Source of the DNA: an uncultured archaeon
GTDB taxonomy: Archaea > Thermoproteota > Bathyarchaeia > Bathyarchaeales > Bathycorpusculaceae
NCBI GenBank assembly: GCA_938023865.1
Contig: CALJDG010000003.1
Span: 1-44,136 of the forward strand
Reading direction: 5' to 3'
DNA: 44,136 bases
The position numbers were made by a program, and so were the translations under genes. Positions 32,582 through 41,934 of this stretch are shown piece by piece (position 1 is the stretch's first letter; every line of letters begins with the position of its first letter). The notes beneath the pieces are model-generated. The model was given only the letters and a program-made list of their open reading frames with translations, was not told the DNA's origin and searched no databases.

Positions 32582-33457
32582 ATGGGGGTAATAGTAGGCA
32601 AGAATACCAGGGCTATTGTTCAAGGCATAACAGGGGGCCAGGGAAGCTTTCACGCAAGACTTATGCTAGAATATGGAACACGAATAGTTGCTGGTGTTAC
32701 TCCGGGCAAGGGCGGGACGAAAGTCCACAGCGTCCCGGTATATGATACTGTTGAAGAAGCCTTAGAACATCACCAGGCTGACGCTTCAATAATATTTGTC
32801 CCTGCCCCCTTCGCAGCTGACGCCGCTTTAGAAGCTCTAGAGAGTGGAATAAAAACAGTTGTCATAATTACTGAACATATTCCAGTAAAGGACGCCGTCA
32901 ATGTAATGGCATATGCTAAACAAGTTAATGCTACAATAATAGGGCCAAACACGCCGGGAATAATAACGCCTGGTGAATGCAAGCTGGGAATTATGCCAGC
33001 GCACATCTTCAAGCCGGGGGGTATAGGCATGATTTCAAGAAGTGGAACATTAACATATGAAATAGCTGCTGGTTTAACCAAAAAGCAAATGGGACAATCC
33101 ACATGTGTAGGTTTGGGCGGAGACCCTATTGTTGGCTTAAACTTTATAGACGTCTTAAAACTTTTCGAAAAAGATCCTCATACAGAGGGCATAGCCCTAA
33201 TAGGGGAGATTGGGGGAAACCTTGAAGAGCTCACAGCAGAATATATAGCAAAAGAAAGATATCCAAAACCGGTCGTTGCTTTCATAGCAGGACGCTCAGC
33301 CCCACCAGGAAAACGTATGGGGCACGCCGGCGCAATAATAATGGGTAAAGCTGGAACAGCCGAAAGCAAAATAGAGGCTTTTAGAAAAGCTGGCGTTGAG
33401 GTAGCTGAAAAACCCGGCGACGTGGCCATATTACTTGAAAAGCTGATTAAGCGTTAG
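32582..33457 (+). CDS. sucD: succinyl-CoA synthetase alpha subunit
   Basis: 291 aa, starts four bases after sucC. It contains the CoA-binding Rossmann domain ([20 protein letters not shown]), [31 protein letters not shown], and GHAGAIIMG with the phosphorylated active-site His. Together with sucC this is a complete synthetase, usable in the TCA cycle or in acyl-CoA-linked energy conservation. Confidence 0.96.
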   Translation: MGVIVGKNTRAIVQGITGGQGSFHARLMLEYGTRIVAGVTPGKGGTKVHSVPVYDTVEEALEHHQADASIIFVPAPFAADAALEALESGIKTVVIITEHIPVKDAVNVMAYAKQVNATIIGPNTPGIITPGECKLGIMPAHIFKPGGIGMISRSGTLTYEIAAGLTKKQMGQSTCVGLGGDPIVGLNFIDVLKLFEKDPHTEGIALIGEIGGNLEELTAEYIAKERYPKPVVAFIAGRSAPPGKRMGHAGAIIMGKAGTAESKIEAFRKAGVEVAEKPGDVAILLEKLIKR

Positions 33458-33524
33458 CTTCTCGGCATAAAGTATATTTGGATGCATATTGTGTTTCTTG
33501 TAGCTGCTGATGGGTTGAAACAAA

Positions 33525-33686
33525 ATGCCAATAATGGATCCATTTAAAAAAACTTTGGCTCAGCAGCGTAGGCTTTATGTTAAGATCTGTAGGGAATGTG
33601 GTGCGCGGAATGCTACAACAGCTGTTAAATGTCGAAAATGTCGTAGCAAAAACCTCAGATGGAAAAAGCGAGAGATAGTCAAATAG
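33525..33686 (+). CDS. rpl40e: 50S ribosomal protein L40e
   Basis: 53 aa: starts MPIMDPFKKTLAQQRRLYVK and has two Cys pairs, ICRECGARN and VKCRKCRSKN, the four-Cys zinc finger of L40e, ending in a basic KKREIVK. Length and layout match archaeal L40e (about 50 aa). The second ATG (MDP) is an alternative start. It follows sucD by 67 bp; the small size made it easy to miss. Confidence 0.92.
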   Translation: MPIMDPFKKTLAQQRRLYVKICRECGARNATTAVKCRKCRSKNLRWKKREIVK

Positions 33687-33832
33687 CATTTGTTTTCACT
33701 TAGTTTATAATGTATAATGACAATTGTTTCCTCTGTTAATTATACCGTGTTTGTGGTGTAAATTGTTGTTGTTTTGTAATGAAGAAGGTTGAGGAGCAAA
33801 AAGTAAAATTCGCCACTCTAAATTTTTCTATC

Positions 33833-34447
33833 TTAGAGAACTTGCTCTAGAGTTTTAATGCTAAAAAATGTGTTGGAGCAACCATTTTTAAGCAATGGTA
33901 CAGCTTGCCCGGCAATGTTCGCTCTCGATAATGCTTCTCCGGCTAACTTAACTTCTTCACCGCAAGCAACGCCAACGACGCCATCATAATTTTTAGTCTT
34001 CAGAATATTGTAGATGCATGAACCGCCGGGTATAACGTACACGTCGTATCCTCTTTTTTCGGCTATAGAAGCAGCTTGGTTAATTAGGCAGTCAGAAGAG
34101 CAGTGGGCACAAATGTAAGAGGGAATGCTTGGCTCGAACTTTGCTTTGCATTTATTATCCATGTGCTTCCTGGAACAGTGGGGAAGAAACAACGCCCTTT
34201 TCTTCGATTTTCTAAATTTTTCCCTCTCTAGAAGGTTTCTGACCTCCATATCAACAAAGTCTTCAAAAAGTTGAACAGCGTCGGACAAGCTTAAGCCTGT
34301 TGCCTCATGAATCTTAAACTTCCTAATAACATCTTTCAGAGCACTACCAACTTTTTTGTGCACCCTTTTCTCGTAAACAATTCTGGCCATTTCTGTAAAA
34401 AAGTAACGCGGAACTCTTGAAAGATCAAACGTGAATTTGTATGGCAT
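33833..34447 (-). CDS. DUF116 family protein
   Basis: 204 aa from ATG 34447 (MPYKFTFDLS); a TTG at 34456 would add three residues. ALFLPHCSRKHMDNKCKAKF, then CAHCSSDCLINQAA, VYVIPGGSCIYNIL, and VVGVACGEEVKLAGEAL are the DUF116 pattern, with several conserved Cys that suggest a metal or iron-sulphur site. The family often accompanies lipoate or formyltransferase-type enzymes, but its function is not established. No such partner is adjacent here. Confidence 0.85.
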   Translation of the reverse strand: MPYKFTFDLSRVPRYFFTEMARIVYEKRVHKKVGSALKDVIRKFKIHEATGLSLSDAVQLFEDFVDMEVRNLLEREKFRKSKKRALFLPHCSRKHMDNKCKAKFEPSIPSYICAHCSSDCLINQAASIAEKRGYDVYVIPGGSCIYNILKTKNYDGVVGVACGEEVKLAGEALSRANIAGQAVPLLKNGCSNTFFSIKTLEQVL

Positions 34448-34544
34448 AAGGCACAATTACACAGACAAACCTTTAAAGTTAATCATTGCATAAATGATAC
34501 TTAGCTGATAACCTTAAAAGCGGATGGCTAAAAGGAGGAAAATT

Positions 34545-34949
34545 ATGGGTTTGCTAGACATCTTTAAGAGAAAAAAGAAGGAAGAAGCCACAACAACAGT
34601 TGAAGCTAAGCAGATTACGGAACTTGAACAAATTTGCGGGGACGATAAGGAAACCTATGAGGCGTTGGCTAACGTGATGTTTCTCGACCCTAGAAAAATT
34701 GGCGTCTCCATGGAAGAGGCAGCGGAGAATGCCAAGAAATTCGAAAAGGAAAAGGATTTGGCTAGGGCTAGGCTTTGGTATCAGATTGCTGGCGGATTGG
34801 CGATCTACGAGGGAAACGTCAAAAAAGTCGTCGAATATTTTAGCAAATGCGAAAAACTTTCATCTGGGACAAGTTATCCCATTCTGAAAAACCCGGAGAA
34901 GGCCGTGGCTAAGGCCCAAGAATATTACAAAAAGTTTTTACAGCCTTAA
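34545..34949 (+). CDS. hypothetical helical protein
   Basis: 134 aa from ATG 34545 (MGLLDIFKRKKK), with AAGGAGG nine bases upstream; an earlier ATG at 34524 would put that site inside the gene. After a basic start the protein is a set of helices (EEAAENAKKFEKEKDLARAR then LWYQIAGGLAIYEGN and VEYFSKCEKL), resembling one or two TPR-like hairpins. I do not recognise a family. Confidence 0.7.
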   Translation: MGLLDIFKRKKKEEATTTVEAKQITELEQICGDDKETYEALANVMFLDPRKIGVSMEEAAENAKKFEKEKDLARARLWYQIAGGLAIYEGNVKKVVEYFSKCEKLSSGTSYPILKNPEKAVAKAQEYYKKFLQP

Positions 34950-34981
34950 ACTGAACGCGTAAAGCTGTTTCCAATTCACTT

Positions 34982-35398
34982 TTATTTTTCTTCTGTGTAG
35001 CCGAGTAGCTCCCTTAGGGATTTTACTTCCTCTCTGAGCATGTTAACTTCGCTTTCAAGCGCGCTTACTCTTGACTCCGCCGCTTTCTTCAATTTTTCAA
35101 TTTCAATCATTAGGTTTGCGCGTTCAGTTTCTAATGTTTTTATTTTCTCCCGCAAATTCTTTAAGGTTTGCATGAATTCCCCCTTAATGACTTTAATTCT
35201 CTCAACCATGTTTTTAATGCTTACTATTTCTTCAACTTTCGCTTCAGTTTCGACAGCTGCCCTAAATCTAGCCTTGCAGCTTGGGCATTCAAAAATTCCT
35301 ATGATTTTTTGTGTGCCTTCTTCTGGTTTTCGTGGAGAAATCGTCCATGTCTTTACGGGGGTAGCTACTTCCCCTCCACATTTAGGACATTTTACCAA
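34982..35398 (-). CDS. zinc-ribbon plus coiled-coil protein
   Basis: 138 aa. MVKCPKCGGEV and FECPSCKARF form a zinc ribbon (residues 4-43), followed from about 50 to 135 by a long coiled coil with heptads (MVERIKVIKGEFMQTLKNLR, EKIKTLETERANLMIEIEKL, ALESEVNMLREEVKSLREL). A common small archaeal architecture of unknown function, possibly chromosome- or transcription-related. Confidence 0.8.
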   Translation of the reverse strand: MVKCPKCGGEVATPVKTWTISPRKPEEGTQKIIGIFECPSCKARFRAAVETEAKVEEIVSIKNMVERIKVIKGEFMQTLKNLREKIKTLETERANLMIEIEKLKKAAESRVSALESEVNMLREEVKSLRELLGYTEEK

Positions 35399-35500
35399 AC
35401 CACAACCCTATTATAATATTTCTTTAGGAGACTAAAATGTGTTTTGTAGCAAAAATATTGATTCGCTGAAACGTTAGGGCATTAGACTGGCGATATAAAA

Positions 35501-35611
35501 GTGAATTTTAACGTCGAGGTAAAATTTGAGGAGAAGATTATACCGCTAAAGAATTATGAGAGACGTACACTTTTAGAGAGAAGGAAAAAGGAGGAAAGTG
35601 GAAGTTGTTAG
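35501..35611 (+). CDS. possible 36-aa small protein
   Basis: GTG start at 35501, stop at 35609-35611; charged and basic ([17 protein letters not shown]). It overlaps the end of the convergent TFB gene by four bases. A TATA-like GATATAAAAG lies immediately before the start, too close for a conventional promoter. No family recognised; included only as a candidate. Confidence 0.2.
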   Translation: MNFNVEVKFEEKIIPLKNYERRTLLERRKKEESGSC

Positions 35612-36567
35612 AGGCTTGTTTGGAACATTAGCCGTTCTATAAGCTCTTTGTAACGGTTCCTAATCGTAACTTCTGTTACTTGTGCTATCTCTGCAATTTC
35701 TCTCTGGGTTTTCCTTTCTCCGGTAAGCACTGAGGCTACATAACTTGCGGCTGCCGCAATTCCCGTTGGGCCTCGCCCGGATGTCAGTTTTAACTCTTTT
35801 GCGGCTGCCAGAATTTTGTGGGCTATTTCTTCAACCTTGCCCTGCATTGTTAGCTGATTTGAGAATTTGGTTATGTATTGGCTTGGTTTTAGAGGTGGGA
35901 TAAAATAGTTTAATTCTTTTATTAAGAAGCGGTAACTGCGTCCTACCTCTTTTTTGTTTACATTTGACGCTTGGGCTATCTCCTCGAGAGTTCTCGGTAA
36001 CCCACACTGTCTGCAAGCTAGATAGATCGCCGCGGATGTTACTCCCTGAATTGACCTACCCCTTATGAGCCTTTCTTTAACTGCCTTTCTATAAATTAAG
36101 GATGCTGTTTCCAAAATGTTCTTTGGAAGGTTCAAATTGTTTGCAATTTTTGTTATTTCAGACAGCGCAAAGGCGAGGTTGCGTTCAGTAGCGTCTGAAA
36201 CCCTTATCCGTCTCTGCCACTTTCTGAGTCGATATACTTGGGCTTTTTGTCCAGGCGACAAGCCTTTTCCATAGATGTCTCTGTCGTGCCAGTCAATCAT
36301 TGTTGATAAGCCTTTATCGTGAATGGTGTATGTGAGGGGAGCGCCAACCCTTGTTCTTTTGGCTCTTTGTTCGTCGTCGAAGGCCCGCCATTCAGGACCT
36401 CTATCCGCTATCTTTGCAGCAATGACATAGCCGCAGTCCATGCAAACCAGTTCTGCGCATTCATAATCGCGCATCAATCTTGTGCTTCCACACTCGGGGC
36501 ATGACTGCACTTTAGCCTGCTGAGCCGTCGATGTTGGGTTTACATCCCCAACATCCGCATTATCCAT
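35608..36567 (-). CDS. tfb: transcription initiation factor IIB (TFB)
   Basis: 319 aa. Zinc ribbon [17 protein letters not shown] and CMDCGYVI (about 23-45), B-finger region [20 protein letters not shown] and then [10 protein letters not shown]. Two cyclin repeats follow: [20 protein letters not shown] and later [20 protein letters not shown] with [20 protein letters not shown]. It recruits RNA polymerase to the TBP/TATA complex. Its start directly follows the gar1 stop, a common archaeal pair. Confidence 0.97.
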   Translation of the reverse strand: MDNADVGDVNPTSTAQQAKVQSCPECGSTRLMRDYECAELVCMDCGYVIAAKIADRGPEWRAFDDEQRAKRTRVGAPLTYTIHDKGLSTMIDWHDRDIYGKGLSPGQKAQVYRLRKWQRRIRVSDATERNLAFALSEITKIANNLNLPKNILETASLIYRKAVKERLIRGRSIQGVTSAAIYLACRQCGLPRTLEEIAQASNVNKKEVGRSYRFLIKELNYFIPPLKPSQYITKFSNQLTMQGKVEEIAHKILAAAKELKLTSGRGPTGIAAAASYVASVLTGERKTQREIAEIAQVTEVTIRNRYKELIERLMFQTSL

Positions 36568-36861
36568 TTATTTTCTCTCCTTTCCCTTTTTCGAGGGGAG
36601 AAGGTACAACACTTTACCGACTAAAGCTTCTGGCCTGGTAATTTTTGGCTTAACAGCCGCGTAAGGAGAAGAAACCGGACCGAAGATGTCGAAAACTTCG
36701 CCAACATGCTTAAAATTTTCATCGATCACCGCTTCGCCTATTTTTGGGGTGTTTTCGACCTTAACTATAACATTCTTACTTGGACTTATGTGGAGTGCAC
36801 GACCTAGCCTAATCAACCTTTTACTTTCCCCTCGAAAAACAGAAGGGTTCAAACGTGGCAT
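36568..36861 (-). CDS. gar1: H/ACA RNP subunit Gar1
   Basis: 97 aa. SKNVIVKVENTPKIGEAVID, FKHVGEVFDIFGPVSSPYAA and VKPKITRPEALVGKVLYLLP form the Gar1 beta-barrel. It is part of the pseudouridylation complex with Cbf5, Nop10 and L7Ae, whose gene lies divergently at 36976. Immediately upstream of tfb with no gap. Confidence 0.92.
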   Translation of the reverse strand: MPRLNPSVFRGESKRLIRLGRALHISPSKNVIVKVENTPKIGEAVIDENFKHVGEVFDIFGPVSSPYAAVKPKITRPEALVGKVLYLLPSKKGKERK

Positions 36862-36975
36862 GTTATTTAAACCTTTCTACGTTACGCCGCGTATGGGAGA
36901 GTTTTCGCCGGGTTCAGTCGAAACATTCATAAATGGGTATTGTTGATTAAACTGTGCATTTGAAGGGTGAGGCTT

Positions 36976-37359
36976 ATGTCAAAACCGTTCTACGTTAAAT
37001 TTGAAGTTTCGAAAGAAGTTGCAGATGCGGCCTATGAAGCCCTACAAATAGCCTCGAAAACTGGAACTGTGAGGAAGGGAACAAACGAAACGACTAAGGC
37101 TGTTGAAAGGGGACAGGCAAAACTTGTTGTTATAGCTGAGGATGTTGACCCGCCGGAGGTTGTTGCCCATTTGCCGCTTCTTTGCGAAGAGAGGAAAATT
37201 CCCTACGTTTTTGTCCCAAGCAAGGAAAAGCTGGGAGACGCTGTTGGAATAGATGTTTCTGCTGCTTCAGCATGCATAGTCAACGAGGGAGATGCTGGAG
37301 GGCTTATTAAAGAGATAGTCAAGAGAGTTGAGCTGTTTAGAAAAGGAGCTAGGCAATGA
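36976..37359 (+). CDS. rpl7ae: 50S ribosomal protein L7Ae
   Basis: 127 aa from ATG 36976 ([11 protein letters not shown]), because GGGTGAGG lies just upstream; a GTG at 36967 is the alternative. [20 protein letters not shown] is the K-turn RNA-binding motif. [20 protein letters not shown] and [18 protein letters not shown] complete the family pattern. Binds kink-turns in rRNA and in C/D and H/ACA guide RNAs. It overlaps S28e by four bases (ATGA). Confidence 0.97.
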   Translation: MSKPFYVKFEVSKEVADAAYEALQIASKTGTVRKGTNETTKAVERGQAKLVVIAEDVDPPEVVAHLPLLCEERKIPYVFVPSKEKLGDAVGIDVSAASACIVNEGDAGGLIKEIVKRVELFRKGARQ

Positions 37360-37577
37360 GCAAGGAAACAGCTGAAGAGGAACTCACACCAGCCGAAGTC
37401 ATACAAATAATCGGAAGAACAGGCGTAACTGGTGAAATCACACAGGTGAGAGTTCGAATTTTAGAGGGAAAGGATAAGGGGCGAATAATAACGCGAAACG
37501 TGAAAGGACCTGTGCGAGTACAAGATATACTTATGCTTAGGGAAACGGAGAGGGAAGCAAAGAAGATAACAAGATAG
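37356..37577 (+). CDS. rps28e: 30S ribosomal protein S28e
   Basis: 73 aa. [39 protein letters not shown] and [10 protein letters not shown] match S28e, ending at the usual Arg-rich tail. ATGA overlap with L7Ae indicates coupled translation; L24e follows 29 bp later. Confidence 0.97.
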   Translation: MSKETAEEELTPAEVIQIIGRTGVTGEITQVRVRILEGKDKGRIITRNVKGPVRVQDILMLRETEREAKKITR

Positions 37578-37606
37578 GCGAGCTCAAAGTTTGGAGGCTG
37601 CGTCCT

Positions 37607-37804
37607 TTGCCAAAACTTAGGAAATGCTCATTTTGCGGTAACGAATTTCCGCTTGGTACTGGAATGATGTACGTGAAAAACGACGGGACAATTTTCTGGT
37701 TCTGCTCAAGCAAGTGTAGAAAAAGTTCTCTAAAGCTTAAGAGGGACGCCCGTAAACTTAAGTGGACGGCATATTTTGGCAAAGAAGAAAAAGGCAAAGC
37801 CTAA
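37607..37804 (+). CDS. rpl24e: 50S ribosomal protein L24e
   Basis: 65 aa, TTG start. RKCSFCGNEFPLGTGMMYV and FWFCSSKCRKSSLKLKRDAR give the four-Cys zinc finger of L24e, and KLKWTAYFGKEEKGKA is a normal end. Third gene of the L7Ae-S28e-L24e operon, a widespread archaeal arrangement. Confidence 0.96.
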   Translation: MPKLRKCSFCGNEFPLGTGMMYVKNDGTIFWFCSSKCRKSSLKLKRDARKLKWTAYFGKEEKGKA

Positions 37805-37901
37805 CTTTACAATGGTTTTATGAAGCATTATTAAAAGTCATCTACATTCTTGGCTGCCTTCTGTGGTTAAAACAGAAAAATGAGGGGTGTTGCTGCAACT
37901 T

Positions 37902-40079
37902 TTAAAGGTAGAGGTATTGAAATTTTGGTTTTATTTTAACTGTGCTGAATTCAAATGTGCCTATTAGCATTCCTCCGGCTTCTTTCCTGTAAATTTCCAC
38001 GACGTAGGTTGTGGGCGTGGGCAACGTTTTGAAGTTTGTTATATATATTTCATTCTCGACGTCAATGCGGTAGTCTTTAGTGTTAACTCCAAACGTTGAT
38101 GTTTGTAGAATGTTTGTCGGATCTTCTTTTGAATAGATTTTGATTGTTAGTTGCTCGTTATAGACGAATGGTTGTTCTGGGTTTATTGAGGCGGAAACTC
38201 TTAGCGAGAATTTGATGGGTACGACTCTTCCGGCTTGGTTGTTTGTTGATGGTGGCATTTTTTCTATGACAACCCAGTTTTTGACGACTGGAAGCGTTAT
38301 GAAAGATGGATTACTGGCATCATGGTATATTGTGTTGTTAGCTACAAAAATTTCTGTTTCCTTGTATAATTCTCCCCCTGTGTTGAGGTTTCTGTCGTAT
38401 TTGGGGAAGTTGCTGCTTGATATATCTACCCTTATTCTATGTCCAGCTTTAAACACGTGGCTTATGTCGCCTAAATCTATTGTGAAAGTGTAAATGGTTC
38501 CAGGGGTCATTAGTTCAGGATTTGCCATGGAGTTGCGGAATCTTGCTCTTATTAGACCGTCTGCAACGAGCATTAGTTCTCCGGTTGGGTGGACATCTAT
38601 TATTTTGGCGGTGAAGTCTGTATCCGTACAGTTTGAAGAAGCCCTAAGGTAAACGGTTAAAGGGCCTGCGATTTCAACGTCTTCTGTTAGTGGTGGAGTT
38701 GTATAGCTTAAGATGTCGTCTCGTCCTGTTACGACTGGCGTCTGGTCGAAGGATCCTGGCGCTAAAACAAGATTTGTTCCGCCCATTGTTAGCGCAGGGT
38801 TGTTTGGGTCATAAATGTAGCTTTCTGGCTCTTCATCTTCTGTCGGTGGATCCGTGCTGAGCACTTCGCCTTTGCGAAGATAGTAGTTAACGTATTCAAC
38901 GTCTTTTGGCGGCCACTGGTCGGCCCATCGCCATTCATTTGCTTCTAAGCAATAGTAGAGGATGGGCGGTTCATCCATTATTCCATTGGCTATTCCTTTC
39001 AGCCAATAATCAAACCATTCGATTAGCGGTATTGGCGGTGGGGTTCCATGGGTGCCAGGGCCTATTATAAGTTTTACTGGTATTCCTCGGCTTTGTAATG
39101 CGATGAATGCGTCAACTTGGCATTTGACGAAAAAGTCATACCATCCAGTTACTAATAACGTGGGAACGTTTACTTTATCGTAGACTTTGAAGTGGTTTCT
39201 CCACTCATCTTCGTTGGGATGATTGAGAATTTCATTGCCATATGGCTGTAATGTGGCATAGCTGGGGTGAAAATTGTAAAGTGGAAGATGCATCCACCAT
39301 GGTGATTCTGTGGCTTTTTTGTAGGTTCCTGGCCATCCTGGAAGGGTGGGATTATGCCACTGGATGTAGGTGGTCAAATGGTATGCGAGAAGGCCGACTT
39401 GGTACTGATGGTAAGCGAACTCTGCAGGTGTTAGACCGAGTAAATCTCTGTGGCCGCCTTGAACCGTGGAAAGGCCTCTTGCGGTTTGTCCGAGGCCCCA
39501 TATTAGTGCGTCTCCGTGGAAGGCTCCTCCTTCAAAGGTAAGATCGTTTTGAAGGTTTCCGCTTGAAGAAAGGGGCGCAATAGCTTTTAGGTATGGATGG
39601 GGTTCAGCAGCTGCCATGAATGCTGTTATGCCAGGAGCTGAGTAGCCATAAACTCCGATGTTTCCGTTGCACCATGTTTGGTTTCCGATCCAGTTAAGCG
39701 TGTCATGTCCATCTGAAATATCGTCGTAAAAGAGTCGATCTAAGCCTTGGGAGTAATATCTTCCACGCGTGTCTTGATATACGCAAGCGTATCCAAGGTA
39801 TACCGGTTCGGGAAATGTTGTTGGAGGCTGGCCTGGCGTACCAATACCGTAAGGGGTTCGTGTGAGGAGTACAGGGTAGGGGCCAGGGCCCCATACTTCA
39901 GGGTCGGGTAAATAGACTCTAGTGTATAATTGAGTGCCATCTCTCATTGGGACCCATGCTTCTGAAAATATTGGTCCACTTTCAGCTGAAACCATTGATG
40001 TATGGCCAACTGCAAGGCATACGAGAATTGCGGCAATTAAATAGGCTATTGGTTTCCTTACATTATGTATTTGACGCAT
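37902..40079 (-). CDS. secreted CocE/NonD-type alpha/beta hydrolase (S15-like)
   Basis: 725 aa. A signal peptide covers about 1-32 (IAYLIAAILVCLAVGHTSMV). Then the catalytic domain: PMRDGTQLYTRVYLPD, LLTRTPYG, YQDTRGRYYSQGLD, GNIGVYGYSAPG with candidate nucleophile Ser147, VTGWYDFFVKCQVDAF (Asp) and GPGTHGT (His). The jelly-roll C domain follows (about 460-615: DILSYTTPPLTEDVEIAGPL, FKAGHRIRVDISSSNFPKYD). An additional beta-rich region of about 110 aa closes the protein. The GYSAPG elbow differs from the common G-x-S-Y-G. Likely an extracellular X-Pro-type peptidase or esterase; substrate unknown. Confidence 0.85.
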   Translation of the reverse strand: MRQIHNVRKPIAYLIAAILVCLAVGHTSMVSAESGPIFSEAWVPMRDGTQLYTRVYLPDPEVWGPGPYPVLLTRTPYGIGTPGQPPTTFPEPVYLGYACVYQDTRGRYYSQGLDRLFYDDISDGHDTLNWIGNQTWCNGNIGVYGYSAPGITAFMAAAEPHPYLKAIAPLSSSGNLQNDLTFEGGAFHGDALIWGLGQTARGLSTVQGGHRDLLGLTPAEFAYHQYQVGLLAYHLTTYIQWHNPTLPGWPGTYKKATESPWWMHLPLYNFHPSYATLQPYGNEILNHPNEDEWRNHFKVYDKVNVPTLLVTGWYDFFVKCQVDAFIALQSRGIPVKLIIGPGTHGTPPPIPLIEWFDYWLKGIANGIMDEPPILYYCLEANEWRWADQWPPKDVEYVNYYLRKGEVLSTDPPTEDEEPESYIYDPNNPALTMGGTNLVLAPGSFDQTPVVTGRDDILSYTTPPLTEDVEIAGPLTVYLRASSNCTDTDFTAKIIDVHPTGELMLVADGLIRARFRNSMANPELMTPGTIYTFTIDLGDISHVFKAGHRIRVDISSSNFPKYDRNLNTGGELYKETEIFVANNTIYHDASNPSFITLPVVKNWVVIEKMPPSTNNQAGRVVPIKFSLRVSASINPEQPFVYNEQLTIKIYSKEDPTNILQTSTFGVNTKDYRIDVENEIYITNFKTLPTPTTYVVEIYRKEAGGMLIGTFEFSTVKIKPKFQYLYL

Positions 40080-40237
40080 TTTCCTTTCTCCCTCTCAGCA
40101 TCCCTAAAGGATGCCTAAAAATGTCAATAAACTAAACTGCATATAAAATTTTGCACTACGAATGTTCTTTAAAATCTGAGACGGTTGTCCGTAAAGCTTA
40201 TGTGGGATATTTTTGCGTGGAGAAATGTCGGACGAGT

Positions 40238-41791
40238 TTATTGTTTTGTGCTGATTATTTTTTCCCATAAGGCTTTGTTATGGATGCATCCAATGTCCGG
40301 GGCCTTAATGTTTCCGTTGAAATAACTGTATGCTCTTGCTCTGCATCCTCCGCAAATATATTTGTCTGGGCATGTGCCGCAGCCCACTTCTTTTCCGTCT
40401 GTGACGTAGGTTTCAAGGTTTTCTCTTGTTCTAAGCTGCCATAGTAGTGGGTCGTTGTCCCATACTTCTTCAAAATTGTTTTTTAGTATGTTGCCTAAGA
40501 CGGTGTTTTTGTTTGTCGGGAAAAACACGCATGGCTTTATGTCTCCGTTTGGCTCGATGGCGCAGTATAGGCGTCCAGCTCCGCATCCGCCTAGGAAGTT
40601 GGCGACGTTTTCCACGCCTTTTTTGGCGGCGTAGTGGGCTTCAACCATGAATTTGTGTCCCATCTGTTGGGATAGCTCTTTAGTAATGCTTGCGTATTGG
40701 GGGCATGTGCTGAAAAATCTGTCAACTTTAATTTTTGTTTTTCCTGTTTTCATCTCTTCTTCTTTGGCTTGTAGGTATAGGGTGATTATTTCCTTGCCTA
40801 TGGCATGTAAGACGTGCAGCCGCTGGTCTGGTGTTAGGTCTAGTTCAACATGTTCCTTTGCTCTTCCTGTTGGAATGTAGTTAAAATGCATGAAGCGGAC
40901 GCCCAGTTCTTTGGCTAATTGTAAGATTTTCTCAGTCTCGGCTAGGTTATCTCTGTGAAGGACTGTGGCGATGCATGTGTCTATGCCCTCTTCTATGCAG
41001 TTTTTTACGCCTTGGATTGCTTTTTCGAATGCTCCTGGTATTCCTCTAAACTCGTCGTGTACCGTGGGCGATGCGCCGTCTATGCTTATTTCCACATAGT
41101 CCACTCCGGCATCTTTCACTTTTTTGGCGTTATCTTTGGTTAACAATGTTCCGTTTGAGGCGATGCTGATGTAGGGTATACGCTTTTTAGCGTATGCTGC
41201 CAGTTCCAAGAAATCTTTTCTTGCGAGGGGTTCTCCTCCGCTGAAGGATAGAGCTGGCAAGCCAACTCCAGCGATTTTTGAGAGCATGTCTATGGCGTGT
41301 TTTGCTTCGTCCGTTGATAGTTCTGGTAGTTTTCCGATGCCTGCATTTTCGTAGCAGTGTTTACATCGCAAATTGCATTTGTATGTGAAGTTCCAGACGA
41401 TTTCGAAGGGGCCGGCCGGCACAAAGGGTACACGTACGCCGTATTTTCTGATACCTCTCATCATTAGGCCAAAGCCTTTGAACCAGGCGCCTCCATACTT
41501 GTCTTGGACGAACTGCCTTTTCATGAAGTTTTTGTCAGCTTTTAGGAGGCGGCTTCCGATTTCGTAGACGGGTTTGGCGATGTGGCGACTAATATGTTGG
41601 CATGTGGGGCAGAGGGAGACTGGTTCTCCAAGATAATCTTTTAGCGAGTTTAAAAGGAGGTTTCCATCCTTTTGGCATGTTTGGTCAAAGAGGCTGATGA
41701 GCCCTTTTAATAGGGGGTTCACGGTCACCGTGAATAAGGCGTTTTCAATAGCGTCTATCTGCATATCTTTCACTTTAAAACTATTATTCAA
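40238..41791 (-). CDS. radical SAM protein with SPASM domain
   Basis: 517 aa. CNLRCKHCYENAG (about 144-156) carries the CxxxCxxC iron-sulphur motif, and FSGGEPLARKDFLEL, IASNGTLL and EISIDGASPTVHDEFRG the rest of the radical SAM barrel. From about 400: CGAGRLYCAIEPNGDIKPCV, then CGTCPDKYICGGCRARAYSY and GC, the Cys-rich SPASM domain for one or two auxiliary clusters. The first 120 residues are an extra region with CPTCQHISRHI. Such enzymes modify peptides or proteins or act in haem and cofactor pathways; no precursor peptide was seen nearby, so the substrate is open. Confidence 0.88.
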   Translation of the reverse strand: MNNSFKVKDMQIDAIENALFTVTVNPLLKGLISLFDQTCQKDGNLLLNSLKDYLGEPVSLCPTCQHISRHIAKPVYEIGSRLLKADKNFMKRQFVQDKYGGAWFKGFGLMMRGIRKYGVRVPFVPAGPFEIVWNFTYKCNLRCKHCYENAGIGKLPELSTDEAKHAIDMLSKIAGVGLPALSFSGGEPLARKDFLELAAYAKKRIPYISIASNGTLLTKDNAKKVKDAGVDYVEISIDGASPTVHDEFRGIPGAFEKAIQGVKNCIEEGIDTCIATVLHRDNLAETEKILQLAKELGVRFMHFNYIPTGRAKEHVELDLTPDQRLHVLHAIGKEIITLYLQAKEEEMKTGKTKIKVDRFFSTCPQYASITKELSQQMGHKFMVEAHYAAKKGVENVANFLGGCGAGRLYCAIEPNGDIKPCVFFPTNKNTVLGNILKNNFEEVWDNDPLLWQLRTRENLETYVTDGKEVGCGTCPDKYICGGCRARAYSYFNGNIKAPDIGCIHNKALWEKIISTKQ

Positions 41792-41934
41792 GTTTTATAA
41801 CGCTTATAATTTTTCCCGGTTATACAAGGCTTTATGTCTCTTTTAGTGGCGTTTTTAGAATAATTTTGTGGAAGATTTTTGGTTTGACTAGGCGCAGTAA
41901 AGCTTATAGATCTTTAATACAATTCTTTATGTAT

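Noticed and set aside
33447-33689. 80-aa minus-strand frame opposite the region after sucD
   Set aside because: It is antisense to the clear L40e gene on the plus strand.
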